From Rheinheimera mesophila (lineage in GTDB: Bacteria > Pseudomonadota > Gammaproteobacteria > Enterobacterales > Alteromonadaceae): DNA of 64,000 bases. The DNA lies in assembly GCF_000986865.1 (NCBI RefSeq), contig NZ_LAVS01000007.1:1-64000 (forward strand). Direction: 5' to 3'. Each line of letters opens with the position of its first letter. The stretch's first letter is position 1. The notes beneath the pieces are model-generated. The model worked only from the letters and a program-made list of their open reading frames with translations. It had not been told where the DNA came from and did not search any database. The translations under genes and the position numbers were made by a program. This document shows, in pieces, positions 35,716-44,398 of the stretch.

Positions 35716-36393
35716 ATGTTGACGTTACTTGATTTAATAGCTGTTGTTTGGTTTTTATCGCTGTGGACTGGCTACACCATAGTCGCGAAACGAAAGGCCC
35801 GCACTGTCAGTTGTTTATCCTTTGAGTTAAGGCGCAAGCGGACCCATTGGATGCAACAGATGCTGGGCCGGGAAAATAAAATATCAGACGTGACTTTGTT
35901 GGCTACACTGGAGCGCAATGTGTCGTTTTTTGCATCCAGTACCTTGTTGATCCTGGCCGGTTTGTTAACAGCTTTGGCCTCCAGCAACAGCATCAGCGAA
36001 GTGCTGACTTACCTGACCCCCTGGACCAGTCAGAACAAAGAAACCATTCAGGTGAAAATTCTGTTTTTATCCGTGATTTATGTTTTTGCGTTTTTTCAGT
36101 TTACCTGGTCATTACGTCAATATGGTTTTGGTGGCGTCTTGATTGGTGCTGCTCCCGATGGCCGGGAAATGACAGCAGAAGAACAGGCTTTGTATGCCAA
36201 CAGAACAGCGAAAGTGATTGATCAGGCAGGACATTCTTTTAACTACGGCTTAAGATCGATGTATTTTTCGCTGGCCACCTTGTCCTGGTTTATTGATCCC
36301 AGCTTATTTATGGCGACCGCAGTGATTGTTCTGCTCGTGATGAAACACCGGGAATTTCATTCCAAAGCACTGAAGGCTTTGCAGGAGTGTTAA
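35716..36393 (+). CDS. DUF599 family membrane protein
   Basis: A 225-residue membrane protein of the DUF599 family. Hydrophobic segments lie near residues 3-20, about 70-92, 115-135 and 185-215; the conserved GHSFNYGLRSMYFSLATLSWF stretch precedes the last ones. Function is unknown in the family. It begins eight bases after the histidine kinase stop, so the two are probably cotranscribed and could be functionally linked. The open frame extends upstream into the kinase gene, but the ATG at 35716 fits the family start. Confidence 0.8.
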   Translation: MLTLLDLIAVVWFLSLWTGYTIVAKRKARTVSCLSFELRRKRTHWMQQMLGRENKISDVTLLATLERNVSFFASSTLLILAGLLTALASSNSISEVLTYLTPWTSQNKETIQVKILFLSVIYVFAFFQFTWSLRQYGFGGVLIGAAPDGREMTAEEQALYANRTAKVIDQAGHSFNYGLRSMYFSLATLSWFIDPSLFMATAVIVLLVMKHREFHSKALKALQEC

Positions 36394-36399
36394 CTGGCT

Positions 36400-36437
36400 G
36401 GGTCAGAGTAAAATCAGCTATTGGTTTACTCTGACCC
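36400..36437. repeat. 13-bp perfect inverted repeat (REP-like palindrome)
   Basis: GGGTCAGAGTAAA at 36400-36412 and TTTACTCTGACCC at 36425-36437 form a perfect 13-bp stem with a 12-base loop. It lies between the convergent DUF599 and dolP genes. Palindromes beginning GGGTCAGAGT are familiar from REP-type elements mobilised by REP-associated tyrosine transposases. It may also act as a bidirectional transcription stop, although no clean T-run follows. Confidence 0.7.
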
Positions 36438-36448
36438 GACGTATGTCC

Positions 36449-37018
36449 TTACTCAGCCTTGTATTCAAAGGCTTTGATCACCCGGGCAACACCATCCACA
36501 TTGCGAGCCAGATTGACTGCTCTGTCTGCTTCTTGTTGATTGACCAGCCCCATTAAAAATACTTCGCCGTTTTCTGTCACTACTTTGATATTTAAACCAC
36601 TGACGTTTTCATCGGCCAGAAATTTGCCTTTAATACGGGTGGTGATCCAGCTATCTTTACTGCCGGTTGCGAAGCTGATCTCACTGGCAATACGAAGTTG
36701 GTTATGTACATCTCTGACACCTTCTACTCTGGCGACCTGACCCGCCACTTCCCGCACCCGCTCGTTTGGCACCTGACCTGTCAGCAGCACTATGCCGTTG
36801 TAGCTGGTCATATTGATATTGCCTTTGTTCTTGGTTTCAGCATTGTCGTCCAAAGCACGGATCACTTTTACCTGAATGCTTTTATCATCAATCTGACTAC
36901 CCAAAGTACGTGGATCACCTGCTGATTTAACGGCTGTCGCACCCCCTGCTAAAACGGCAGCAGCGCAGCCTTGCAGTAACCAGCTTGTCAGTACTACCAG
37001 CATTAATTTATTCAACAT
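36449..37018 (-). CDS. dolP: Outer-membrane BON-domain lipoprotein DolP
   Basis: A 189-residue lipoprotein with a signal and lipobox (LLQGC) and two BON domains: about 45-115 with NMTSYNGIVLLTGQVPN, and about 120-185 with VVTENGEVFLMGLVNQQEAD. DolP (YraP) binds anionic phospholipid in the outer membrane and supports envelope integrity. The start at 37018 has AAGGAG eight bases upstream. It touches the diaA stop, and the order lpoA-yraN-diaA-dolP is the same as in Escherichia coli. Confidence 0.93.
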   Translation of the reverse strand: MLNKLMLVVLTSWLLQGCAAAVLAGGATAVKSAGDPRTLGSQIDDKSIQVKVIRALDDNAETKNKGNINMTSYNGIVLLTGQVPNERVREVAGQVARVEGVRDVHNQLRIASEISFATGSKDSWITTRIKGKFLADENVSGLNIKVVTENGEVFLMGLVNQQEADRAVNLARNVDGVARVIKAFEYKAE

Positions 37019-37605
37019 CAAAGATCTCCTTGTTGCGGAAACAGCGTTATGTCGATCAGTTCGCATAACGCATGCAGTAAAAAGGTGTAACACTCAAATA
37101 CCCGCGCTGGTCGGTGCGCCGGTACTTTTAATTCAGTGTCCTGATTGCCCAACAAACCTGATAATTCACCGCTGTTGTCCACCGTCAAAGCCACCACTGT
37201 CATGTCTTTGGTTAATGCGGCCTCGACAGCTTTGATCAGATTATGTTCTTCACCTGTCATCGAGATAGCAACCAGTACATCACCAGCCTGACCCAAAGCC
37301 CGCACCTGGCGCGCCAAATGGTCCGGATTTTGCTGATTATCAGGTTGTAAGCTGGAGTTGTTGCTCAATAAAGCAAAGGCCGGTAAACAGGGACGCTCGG
37401 CTTCGAACTTATCCAATAATAGCTGAGCAAAGTGGCTGGCTAAGGCCGAGGATGCGCCCTCGCCACAACAAATCACTTTGCCGCCATTGATCAGGCAGTT
37501 CACCAGACTGACGGCAGCGTTTTCGATAGGCGCAGACAAGGCTTCGCCTGTCGCTATCATGGTTTGAATGTTTTCAGTAAAAAGTTGCCTGATAGAGTCT
37601 TGCAT
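37018..37605 (-). CDS. diaA: DnaA initiator-associating protein DiaA
   Basis: A 195-residue SIS-domain protein of the DiaA/GmhA type. The SIS core shows VICCGEGASSALASHFAQLL, and the switch region has VLVAISMTGEEHNLIKA. DiaA tetramers bind DnaA and time the start of replication; closely similar GmhA isomerases make heptose sugars. Position between yraN and dolP supports DiaA. Start and stop abut both neighbours (yraN stop at 37605, dolP ATG at 37018), consistent with one operon. Confidence 0.92.
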   Translation of the reverse strand: MQDSIRQLFTENIQTMIATGEALSAPIENAAVSLVNCLINGGKVICCGEGASSALASHFAQLLLDKFEAERPCLPAFALLSNNSSLQPDNQQNPDHLARQVRALGQAGDVLVAISMTGEEHNLIKAVEAALTKDMTVVALTVDNSGELSGLLGNQDTELKVPAHRPARVFECYTFLLHALCELIDITLFPQQGDL

Positions 37606-37955
37606 TAGTTCACTGTTCCTGCAAAAGCATTTTTAATCCAGCATATATCCGCTGGCTGTTCGGTGATGGCCACTACATCAAAGCGGCAATGCTGCTGGCC
37701 AACACTTTGTAAATAACACAATGCGGTGCGGCTCAGTTTCTGCTGTTTGCTCAAAGTTACCGCCGCTGCAGCGCCACCAAAATTGCTGCTGCGTCTGAAT
37801 TTTACTTCAACAAAAACCAGCGTTTGCTGCTCGCGCATCACTAAATCAATTTCACCAAAGCGACAACTGTAGTTTTGCTGCACCAGTTGTAAGCCTTGTT
37901 GTTGTAAAAACACTAAGGCCTGTTGCTCATAAAACTGCCCTGTGCTTTTACTCAT
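37605..37955 (-). CDS. yraN: YraN family (UPF0102) nuclease-like protein
   Basis: A 116-residue UPF0102 protein with a small restriction-endonuclease-like fold: YEQQALVFLQQQGL, CRFGEIDLVMR and LVFVEVKFRRSS supply the Glu, Asp and E-x-K residues of a PD-(D/E)XK site. Function is not settled in the family. It lies between lpoA, which ends one base upstream, and diaA, as in enteric bacteria. It is likely cytoplasmic. Confidence 0.93.
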   Translation of the reverse strand: MSKSTGQFYEQQALVFLQQQGLQLVQQNYSCRFGEIDLVMREQQTLVFVEVKFRRSSNFGGAAAAVTLSKQQKLSRTALCYLQSVGQQHCRFDVVAITEQPADICWIKNAFAGTVN

Positions 37956-39830
37956 CTAAGGAGCCCGTGGTATCAGTAAACCATCTTTACTGTATTTGCC
38001 CCAAGTTAACTGTCGCTGAACCTGTCCGTCGGCAGACAGAGCCAAATTACCGGTCAGTCCCTGATAACGCAGCGCAGGAAACTGTTGCTGCTGCTTTAAG
38101 CGGAAAATTAATTGATAAGAGTCGTAGCCCATCGCAAATAAACGCTGCAAAGTTTCGTCTTGCTGCGGAAACAGTTGCTCAAATTGCTGGCGGAATTCCT
38201 GTTGCTGACCAGCGCTGAGCATCCACGGCATTTCAGTGAAGGTTAAACCCTGCAGGTCGCGGCGGTCAGTAAACTCTGCCGATTTTTGATGGCTGCGTGA
38301 ACTGGCATAGACAGGCACTGTGGTTTTAGTTGGCGCGACGGACACATCAATGTAAGGTTTTAACAAACGGGTTTGTGCCGGGTCGGCCAGTAAATAAATC
38401 GCATCAATGTCCTGACGGCTATGAGGTTCGGCTTTCACAGTTTCACCAGCTAACTGACTGATTTCGCGAATGCGCTGCTCGCTGGCTGCGGTTTCCAGCA
38501 GTTGCTTGATGGTACTTTCCATCCCGGCCTGATCGGCAAACCAATAGACTTCAGGTTCTTTACCTGCAATCTGTTTCCAGTCCCGGCCAAATTGCTCAGC
38601 CATCCGCTGACTTAACGGATTACGCGAGGCCATCAACACGGGTTGTTTGTAATTCTTTTGCTTAAACAGCATGGCCATCTGATGCGCTTCATCTTCGACA
38701 CTCAACGAGAAATAAAACTTATCCGCGGAGTGTTGTGCCGCATTGGTTTTACCGTTTAAGAATAAGGTGGGAATGGTCCAGTCTGCTTGTTGAGAAATCG
38801 TATCCACTTGTTCTTTCAGTAAGGGGCCAATGACAAAATCTACCTGCTCAGTGGCCAATTGTTGTTTCAGCGCCGCAGCCTCTGTTTGGCTATCAATAAA
38901 AATCAACCGGGCTTGCTGGTTGGCGGACGCGGCCAGAATACCTTGCTGTATCGCTTCGGCATGCTGGCGGAAATTACTGTTAAAAGGCAGTAAAACGGCA
39001 ATAGTTTGAGGCGAAAACGCATCCACAGCACTTAACTGCTGAATTTCAGCCGGTAATTGCTGCAAAGACGGCAGGTTCGAGTACTGTTGTTGCCAGTCGC
39101 TCAATGCCTGAGTTAAGGCGGGTGTATTGCCTAAATACTGTTGATGCAACTGCAATAATTTAGCCCAGCCTTGGGTAGTGGCATCCAGATCCTGACTCAG
39201 ACTGGTTAATTGGTCTGGTGTTAACATACCTAATTGTTGCCACAAGGCCGTTTGATGGGCGCTTTGTTCGGGTTCTAATGCCAACAATTGCAGATAAGTT
39301 TTTACCGCCTTATCCGGTTCTCTTCTGCTGCTTTGGTACTGTGCCAGGCTTTGTAAATAAGCGGCTTTGTCTTGCTGTTTGAACGAGCTTACCGAATACT
39401 GACGGTTGAATGTTTCAATGTCGTCATGAGCACCTGCTGCGATCAGCCCCTGAAACAGGATCAGTAAGTTTGCTTGCTGCACTTCTGTGGTTGCCTGGCT
39501 GGCCAGCACACGACTGATGGCCTGAGCCTGTTCAGTTTCACCCTGCTGTAAATGGGCTTTAGCGGCTTCCAGCAGTTGCCATTGTTGCTCTGAGCCTTGC
39601 TGCTGGCCTGCTTGTTCAATAAAGTCAGCGCCGGACAAAGGTTTTTCAATTTTTACAACTTCGACTTCTTCCTCTGCGACAGGAGCAGGCTTGAGCACAG
39701 GCGCTTGTTGCACCGGAGCAACCTGATCCGGTGTGGAAGAACAACCGGCGAACGCTATAGCGCTGCCGAAAAGAATAAGTGGCTTCAGTTTGCTGGATTT
39801 CACAATGCACAGGTACAATGAAGGAAACAT
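37956..39830 (-). CDS. lpoA: LpoA, outer-membrane activator of PBP1a
   Basis: A 624-residue lipoprotein with a type II signal (hydrophobic run, then the lipobox AFAGC near residue 30). An N-terminal helical TPR-like domain runs to about 260. The C-terminal domain has a periplasmic-binding-protein fold beginning FSPQTIAVLLPFNSNF. LpoA spans the periplasm to stimulate PBP1a peptidoglycan synthesis. The mature protein is very rich in Gln. An internal GTG at residue 10 is another possible start. It heads the leftward lpoA-yraN-diaA-dolP operon and is divergent from rsmI. Confidence 0.93.
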   Translation of the reverse strand: MFPSLYLCIVKSSKLKPLILFGSAIAFAGCSSTPDQVAPVQQAPVLKPAPVAEEEVEVVKIEKPLSGADFIEQAGQQQGSEQQWQLLEAAKAHLQQGETEQAQAISRVLASQATTEVQQANLLILFQGLIAAGAHDDIETFNRQYSVSSFKQQDKAAYLQSLAQYQSSRREPDKAVKTYLQLLALEPEQSAHQTALWQQLGMLTPDQLTSLSQDLDATTQGWAKLLQLHQQYLGNTPALTQALSDWQQQYSNLPSLQQLPAEIQQLSAVDAFSPQTIAVLLPFNSNFRQHAEAIQQGILAASANQQARLIFIDSQTEAAALKQQLATEQVDFVIGPLLKEQVDTISQQADWTIPTLFLNGKTNAAQHSADKFYFSLSVEDEAHQMAMLFKQKNYKQPVLMASRNPLSQRMAEQFGRDWKQIAGKEPEVYWFADQAGMESTIKQLLETAASEQRIREISQLAGETVKAEPHSRQDIDAIYLLADPAQTRLLKPYIDVSVAPTKTTVPVYASSRSHQKSAEFTDRRDLQGLTFTEMPWMLSAGQQQEFRQQFEQLFPQQDETLQRLFAMGYDSYQLIFRLKQQQQFPALRYQGLTGNLALSADGQVQRQLTWGKYSKDGLLIPRAP

Positions 39831-39910
39831 GCAGGTATCTTACTCAGTGCCGTGCCTAAGCTCAATGAATTCCAGCCAAAGTAATTCAAGTACAACGGAA
39901 TAAGCGCCAT

Positions 39911-40759
39911 ATGACTGCACCAAGCGGAAATTTATACATAGTAGCCACCCCTATTGGCAATTTAGATGATATCAGTCAGCGCGCTATCAAAACTTTAAGC
40001 TCTGTCGCCTGGGTCGCGGCAGAGGACACCAGACACAGTGGTAAGTTACTCAGCCACCTGGGGATTTCAGCCAGAATGCTGGCACTGCACGATCACAATG
40101 AGAAACAACGGGCTGCGGCTTTATTACAGAAGCTACAAGCCGGTGAAGACGTGGCGTTGATTTCAGATGCCGGCACACCGCTGATCAGCGACCCTGGGTA
40201 TAGTCTGGTGCGGTTATGCCGTGATGCTGGTGTGCGCGTCGTACCCATTCCTGGACCTTGTGCTTTGATCAGTGCCTTGTGCTGTGCAGGTTTGCCTACC
40301 GACAAATTCCATTTTATTGGTTTTTTACCCGCCAAAAGCCAGCAGCGCCAGAATGTACTCAGCGCCATTCCGCAAGGTGTGGGCACCTTGATTTGCTATG
40401 AAACAGCGCGCCGGATCAAAGACTGCTTAGCCGATGTGGTAAAAGTTTTTGGCGCTGAGCGTGAGCTGGTGTTAGCCAAAGAGCTGACCAAAACCTTTGA
40501 AAATTTTGTGTATGGCACTGCTGCACACATTACCGCATGGCTGAATGAAGATCCTGCCCGTTGTCAGGGCGAAATGGTGCTAATGATAGCGCCCACTCTG
40601 GCGGCTGAAGAAGAAATTAACCCTGCAGCCCAGCAAACTCTGAAGTTATTAATGAGTGAATTACCCCTGAAAAAAGCTGCTGCTTTAACAGCTGAAATTC
40701 ACGGGGAAAAGAAAAATGCTTTGTATAAGCTGGGGTTGAGTTGGGGTGCTGAAGGCTAA
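39911..40759 (+). CDS. rsmI: 16S rRNA (cytidine1402-2'-O)-methyltransferase RsmI
   Basis: A 282-residue SAM-dependent enzyme of the tetrapyrrole methylase fold, which methylates C1402 of 16S rRNA. It shows the family hallmarks LYIVATPIGNLDDIS, the AEDTRHSGKLL segment, ALISDAGTPLISDPGY and VPIPGPCALISAL. It lies divergent from lpoA as in enteric bacteria and is followed by the rnpB leader element. Confidence 0.96.
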   Translation: MTAPSGNLYIVATPIGNLDDISQRAIKTLSSVAWVAAEDTRHSGKLLSHLGISARMLALHDHNEKQRAAALLQKLQAGEDVALISDAGTPLISDPGYSLVRLCRDAGVRVVPIPGPCALISALCCAGLPTDKFHFIGFLPAKSQQRQNVLSAIPQGVGTLICYETARRIKDCLADVVKVFGAERELVLAKELTKTFENFVYGTAAHITAWLNEDPARCQGEMVLMIAPTLAAEEEINPAAQQTLKLLMSELPLKKAAALTAEIHGEKKNALYKLGLSWGAEG

Positions 40760-40862
40760 TTTGCCTGAGGCCATAAGTTAGAGCGAATTATAGCTGGGCC
40801 ATGAAAGCTTAGTTCCGTTTAGCCAAATTCATCGGAGTTGCAACGCGGCGGCAAGAGCTTGA

Positions 40863-40898
40863 GTCCCCATGAACATAGATAAACTATGTGATTGGGAC
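40863..40898. repeat. Hairpin element upstream of rnpB
   Basis: GTCCC and GGGAC (40863-40867 and 40894-40898) enclose CATAG and CTATG (40874-40878 and 40884-40888), giving a long interrupted hairpin with an ATAAA-type loop. The region 40830-40940 resembles a repeat I recall ahead of stable-RNA promoters in related marine gammaproteobacteria. It ends at the rnpB -35 box and may influence that promoter. Confidence 0.45.
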
Positions 40899-40919
40899 GA
40901 AAGGGCGCAGCCAATCACC

Positions 40920-40947
40920 TTGCAGCTTCAGGGGATAAGGGTATAAT
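40920..40947 (+). promoter_or_regulatory. rnpB promoter
   Basis: A -35 box TTGCAG (40920-40925) and a perfect -10 TATAAT (40942-40947) are 16 bases apart, and the RNase P RNA begins about nine bases downstream. This is a strong vegetative-type promoter. Confidence 0.8.
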
Positions 40948-40955
40948 GCGCGCCG

Positions 40956-41313
<358 letters not shown>

Positions 41314-41390
41314 TTTCTTTTTTAACAATGTAGCTAGCCTTGTGTCAATTTTGCTAGTCTTGCTGCCTCTGTTCCTTTGTTCTGATCGTT

Positions 41391-42734
41391 ATGCAAACAA
41401 CAAAATCTTCGATACCTGAATCCATCCCCTTCTGGCAGGCTTTCTGGTTCTGGTTAAAGCTGGGTTGTATCAGCTTTGGTGGACCGGCAGGGCAGATTGC
41501 TATTATGCATACTGAGTTGGTGGAAAAACGCCGCTGGATCAGTGAAGGCCGGTTTTTACATGCGCTGAATTATTGTATGTTGTTGCCAGGGCCTGAGGCG
41601 CAGCAACTGGCGACTTATTTAGGCTGGCTGATGCACCGTACTTTGGGTGGGGTTATTGCTGGTTTGTTATTTATTTTGCCTTCGCTGTTGTTACTGGTGC
41701 TGTTGTCCTGGGCTTATCTGGTCTATGGCGAACACCCTTGGGTGGCTGGTATTTTTTATGGCATCAAACCTGCGATAGCGGCCATAGTGCTGCATGCGGC
41801 ATGGCGAATAGGTGGACGGGTAATGAAACATCCACTGTTCTGGGCTATCGCTACTGCGGCTTTTGTCGCTATTTTTGCGTTAAAGTTGCCCTTTCCGCTG
41901 ATTGTTATTGCCGCCGCTGTGATTGGTTGGATTGGCAGTAAACTGCTACCCGCCGCTTTTTCTGGCAGTGCGCATACTAGTGCGCAAAAAAGTTATGGCC
42001 CGGCTTTGATTGACGACAGCACGCCTACTCCACCTCATGCCTTGTTCCGCTGGAGCCGATTTAGTCTGGTGTTTTGCTGTGGTCTGCTGCTTTGGGCCTT
42101 GCCTATGGCCGCTTTAACCCTGAGCCTTGGCTGGCAGCATCAATTGACCCAAATGAGCTGGTTTTTTACCAAGGCGGCCTTGCTGACCTTTGGTGGTGCT
42201 TATGCGGTATTGCCATATGTCTATCAGGGGGCTGTGGATAAATTTGGTTGGTTAACGCCGGGGCAGATGATGGATGGTCTGGCGCTGGGTGAGACTACAC
42301 CTGGGCCGCTGATTATGGTGGTGGTGTTCGTCGCTTTTGTCGGCGCTTATGTGCAAGCCAGCTTTGGGCCCGATTTAATGCTACTGGCGGGGATCACTGC
42401 GGCAGTCCTGGTGACTTGGTTTACGTTTTTACCTTCCTTTATTTTTATTCTGGCCGGTGGTCCTTTGGTGGAATCCAGTCAGGGCAAATTGCAGCTAACC
42501 GCACCACTGACAGCCATCAGCGCTGCGGTAGTGGGAGTTATTGTCAATTTAGCACTGTTTTTTGCTTACCATGTGCTCTGGCCTGCAGGTTTTGCCGCTG
42601 CTTTTGACTGGCAAGCCGGGCTGATTACTGTGCTGGCTGCATTGGCCCTGTTTGTGGCTAAGCAGGACGTGATGCGGGTGCTAGCGGGTGCTGCTGTTGT
42701 TGGTTTGGTGTTGTCATTGTGGGGAGTTGTTTAA
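41391..42734 (+). CDS. chrA: Chromate efflux transporter ChrA
   Basis: A 447-residue CHR-family membrane protein with two homologous halves and 10-12 hydrophobic segments. The first half carries FGGPAGQIAIMHTE and LPGPEAQQLATYLG; the second has FGGAYAVLPYVYQGAV and LGETTPGPLIMVV. Members export chromate, usually coupled to the membrane potential, and some may export other oxyanions. The stop overlaps the ATG of a flavin-reductase-like gene (TAATG), so the two are translated together. Confidence 0.93.
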   Translation: MQTTKSSIPESIPFWQAFWFWLKLGCISFGGPAGQIAIMHTELVEKRRWISEGRFLHALNYCMLLPGPEAQQLATYLGWLMHRTLGGVIAGLLFILPSLLLLVLLSWAYLVYGEHPWVAGIFYGIKPAIAAIVLHAAWRIGGRVMKHPLFWAIATAAFVAIFALKLPFPLIVIAAAVIGWIGSKLLPAAFSGSAHTSAQKSYGPALIDDSTPTPPHALFRWSRFSLVFCCGLLLWALPMAALTLSLGWQHQLTQMSWFFTKAALLTFGGAYAVLPYVYQGAVDKFGWLTPGQMMDGLALGETTPGPLIMVVVFVAFVGAYVQASFGPDLMLLAGITAAVLVTWFTFLPSFIFILAGGPLVESSQGKLQLTAPLTAISAAVVGVIVNLALFFAYHVLWPAGFAAAFDWQAGLITVLAALALFVAKQDVMRVLAGAAVVGLVLSLWGVV

Positions 42735-43360
42735 TGTGGATTGATTTGAATCAGTTAGATGCATCAAATGCGTACAAGCTGCTTACCAGCACTATTACCC
42801 CCCGTCCTATCGCCTGGGTGTCGAGTTTATCCGCCGAGGGGGTATTGAACCTGGCGCCTTTTAGTTTCTTTCAGATGGTCACCGATCAGCCGCCTACCTT
42901 GATGATCTCTACTCAGCATAAAGCCGATGGTAGCCGTAAAGACACCAGTATCAATATTGAAGCCACCCATGATTTTGTCGTCAATCTGGTGCCTCATGCG
43001 CTGGCGAATGAGATGAATATCAGCGCCGCTGCTGTGCCTGGAGATCAAAGCGAATTTGAGTTAGCTCGGCTGGAACAGGCACCGTCTAGTCAGATTAAAG
43101 TACCCAGGGTGGCTTTAGCTCCGGTGGCGCTTGAGTGTCGCCTGGCCAAGTTACAACCTTATCCGCCGGAAAACCCGAGCTGTGAGGTGATTTTTGCACA
43201 AGTGCTGGCGCTGTATATCAATCCTGCCATGTTGGATGGCAAGGGGATGCCTGATCCGTACAAAATGGATTTGATCAGTCGTATTGGCGGTTCAGGTTAC
43301 AGCAGGGTTGCGGCTGATATATTTCAGTTAGCCCGACCTGCCTCGGCAGTCCGTCGCTGA
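42734..43360 (+). CDS. Flavin reductase-like domain protein
   Basis: A 208-residue protein of the flavin reductase/FMN-binding split-barrel family. The start LLTSTITPRPIAWVSSLSAEGVLNLAPFSFF is typical of the FMN-binding group, followed by PPTLMIS and a late VIFAQVLALYI strand. It probably binds FMN and could reduce flavin or oxyanion substrates. Its ATG overlaps the chrA stop, which suggests a joint role in chromate or other oxyanion resistance (inference). A strong terminator follows. Confidence 0.88.
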   Translation: MWIDLNQLDASNAYKLLTSTITPRPIAWVSSLSAEGVLNLAPFSFFQMVTDQPPTLMISTQHKADGSRKDTSINIEATHDFVVNLVPHALANEMNISAAAVPGDQSEFELARLEQAPSSQIKVPRVALAPVALECRLAKLQPYPPENPSCEVIFAQVLALYINPAMLDGKGMPDPYKMDLISRIGGSGYSRVAADIFQLARPASAVRR

Positions 43361-43373
43361 ACTTGCTGTTTTT

Positions 43374-43409
43374 AGCCCTGATCCTGCAGTCAGAGTCAGG
43401 GCTTTTTTT
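43374..43409 (+). terminator. Terminator of chrA-flavin reductase
   Basis: AGCCCTGA (43374-43381) pairs with TCAGGGCT (43396-43403) across a 14-base loop and runs into seven T residues. It lies 14 bases after the flavin reductase stop. Confidence 0.88.
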
Positions 43410-43831
43410 ATCTGCTATTGTGAGTGCTTGCTTACCCTTTGTGCCGCTTTTTTATTGGATTTTGTGTTGAGTGTTAGCCGTTTTATCAGGGGTTATGGCG
43501 CTGATTTTTGCTGTGCTGTCTGATTACATTTTCCAGTCGTTACCACAGTCTTTATCCAGACGGATAAGCCAACATCTATTCTTTGTTGATGAAAATCATA
43601 AGGTTATTTCAGTTTTTTAATGTCAAAACCAGATGTGATTCCCGAAAGAGCAATAGCTTAGTCGCATGTTGATGGCGGTTAGTCTGAATGCCTGAGTTAT
43701 GCGTAACTAAATAAATTATTTCTGATTATTTTAAAGTTTTTTTCTTCCACTTTTTCCCACAGAAATCAGGATCTTCGCGCTAAGCCTTGTTTTTGCTGGA
43801 TCTATCCTGATCAAACAAAGGGGTTTTCACC
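43410..43831. other. Long leader region before mraZ
   Basis: About 420 bases with no convincing gene on either strand. It is A+T-rich, contains GTTATGCGTAAC (a near palindrome, about 43696-43707) and ends at the mraZ promoter. Related strings CCTGATCAAACAAAG and CAGGATCAAACAACAAG recur on both sides of the promoter. A promoter further upstream is possible, but none is certain. Confidence 0.35.
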
Positions 43832-43861
43832 TTGACAAGCTTTCTTCTGCAGCCCTAAACT
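43832..43861 (+). promoter_or_regulatory. Predicted mraZ (dcw) promoter
   Basis: A perfect -35 TTGACA (43832-43837) and a weaker -10 TAAACT (43856-43861) with an 18-base spacer. The predicted start point falls just before the MraZ boxes, as in Escherichia coli. Confidence 0.6.
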
Positions 43862-43870
43862 GTACATCAG

Positions 43871-43895
43871 TGGGAAATTGTGGGTATTTGTGGAT
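43871..43895 (+). promoter_or_regulatory. MraZ-binding repeats
   Basis: TGGGA, TGGGT and TGGAT occur at exact 10-base spacing (43871, 43881, 43891), the pattern bound by MraZ octamers in several bacteria. They lie right after the predicted promoter and before mraZ, so the cluster is probably repressed by its own first product. Confidence 0.8.
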
Positions 43896-43933
43896 CAAAT
43901 ATCAGGATCAAACAACAAGAAAGTGGGATAAAC

Positions 43934-44398
43934 ATGTTCCGTGGGTCGTTTTCTTTAACATTGGATGATAAGGGTCGGTTAGCGCTACCAACGCGTTACC
44001 GCGATACCTTATTTGCTGATGCGGAAGGGGCCATGGTTTGTACTATCCATACCAAAGATCCTTGTTTGCTGCTGTATCCATTACCTGAATGGGAAGAGGT
44101 TGCGGAACAACTGCAGCGCTTATCTAACCAGAACCCACAAGAGTTGCGCTTTAAACGTTTATTGATAGGCCACGCGTCGGACTGTGATATGGATAAAAGC
44201 GGCCGCATTCTATTACCTGCGCCACTAAGAAGCCATGCCAGTCTGACAAAAAACATCCGCTTAGTCGGACAACTAAATAAATTTGAGATCTGGGACGAAG
44301 AGACATGGAACAAACGGGTTGCCGAAGATATGGCAATTGAACGTGATATGTCTGCTGATGCTGAGATTTCAGAACGGCTGCAGGATTTTGTACTCTGA
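43934..44398 (+). CDS. mraZ: Transcriptional regulator MraZ
   Basis: A 154-residue MraZ with two SpoVT/AbrB-like swapped-hairpin domains: [24 protein letters not shown] at the start and the second repeat [16 protein letters not shown] near residue 80. MraZ binds the direct repeats in its own promoter and tunes the dcw cluster. The ATG at 43934 has an AGTGGG-type site nearby and matches the family start. The stop overlaps the rsmH start (TGATG). Confidence 0.95.
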   Translation: MFRGSFSLTLDDKGRLALPTRYRDTLFADAEGAMVCTIHTKDPCLLLYPLPEWEEVAEQLQRLSNQNPQELRFKRLLIGHASDCDMDKSGRILLPAPLRSHASLTKNIRLVGQLNKFEIWDEETWNKRVAEDMAIERDMSADAEISERLQDFVL

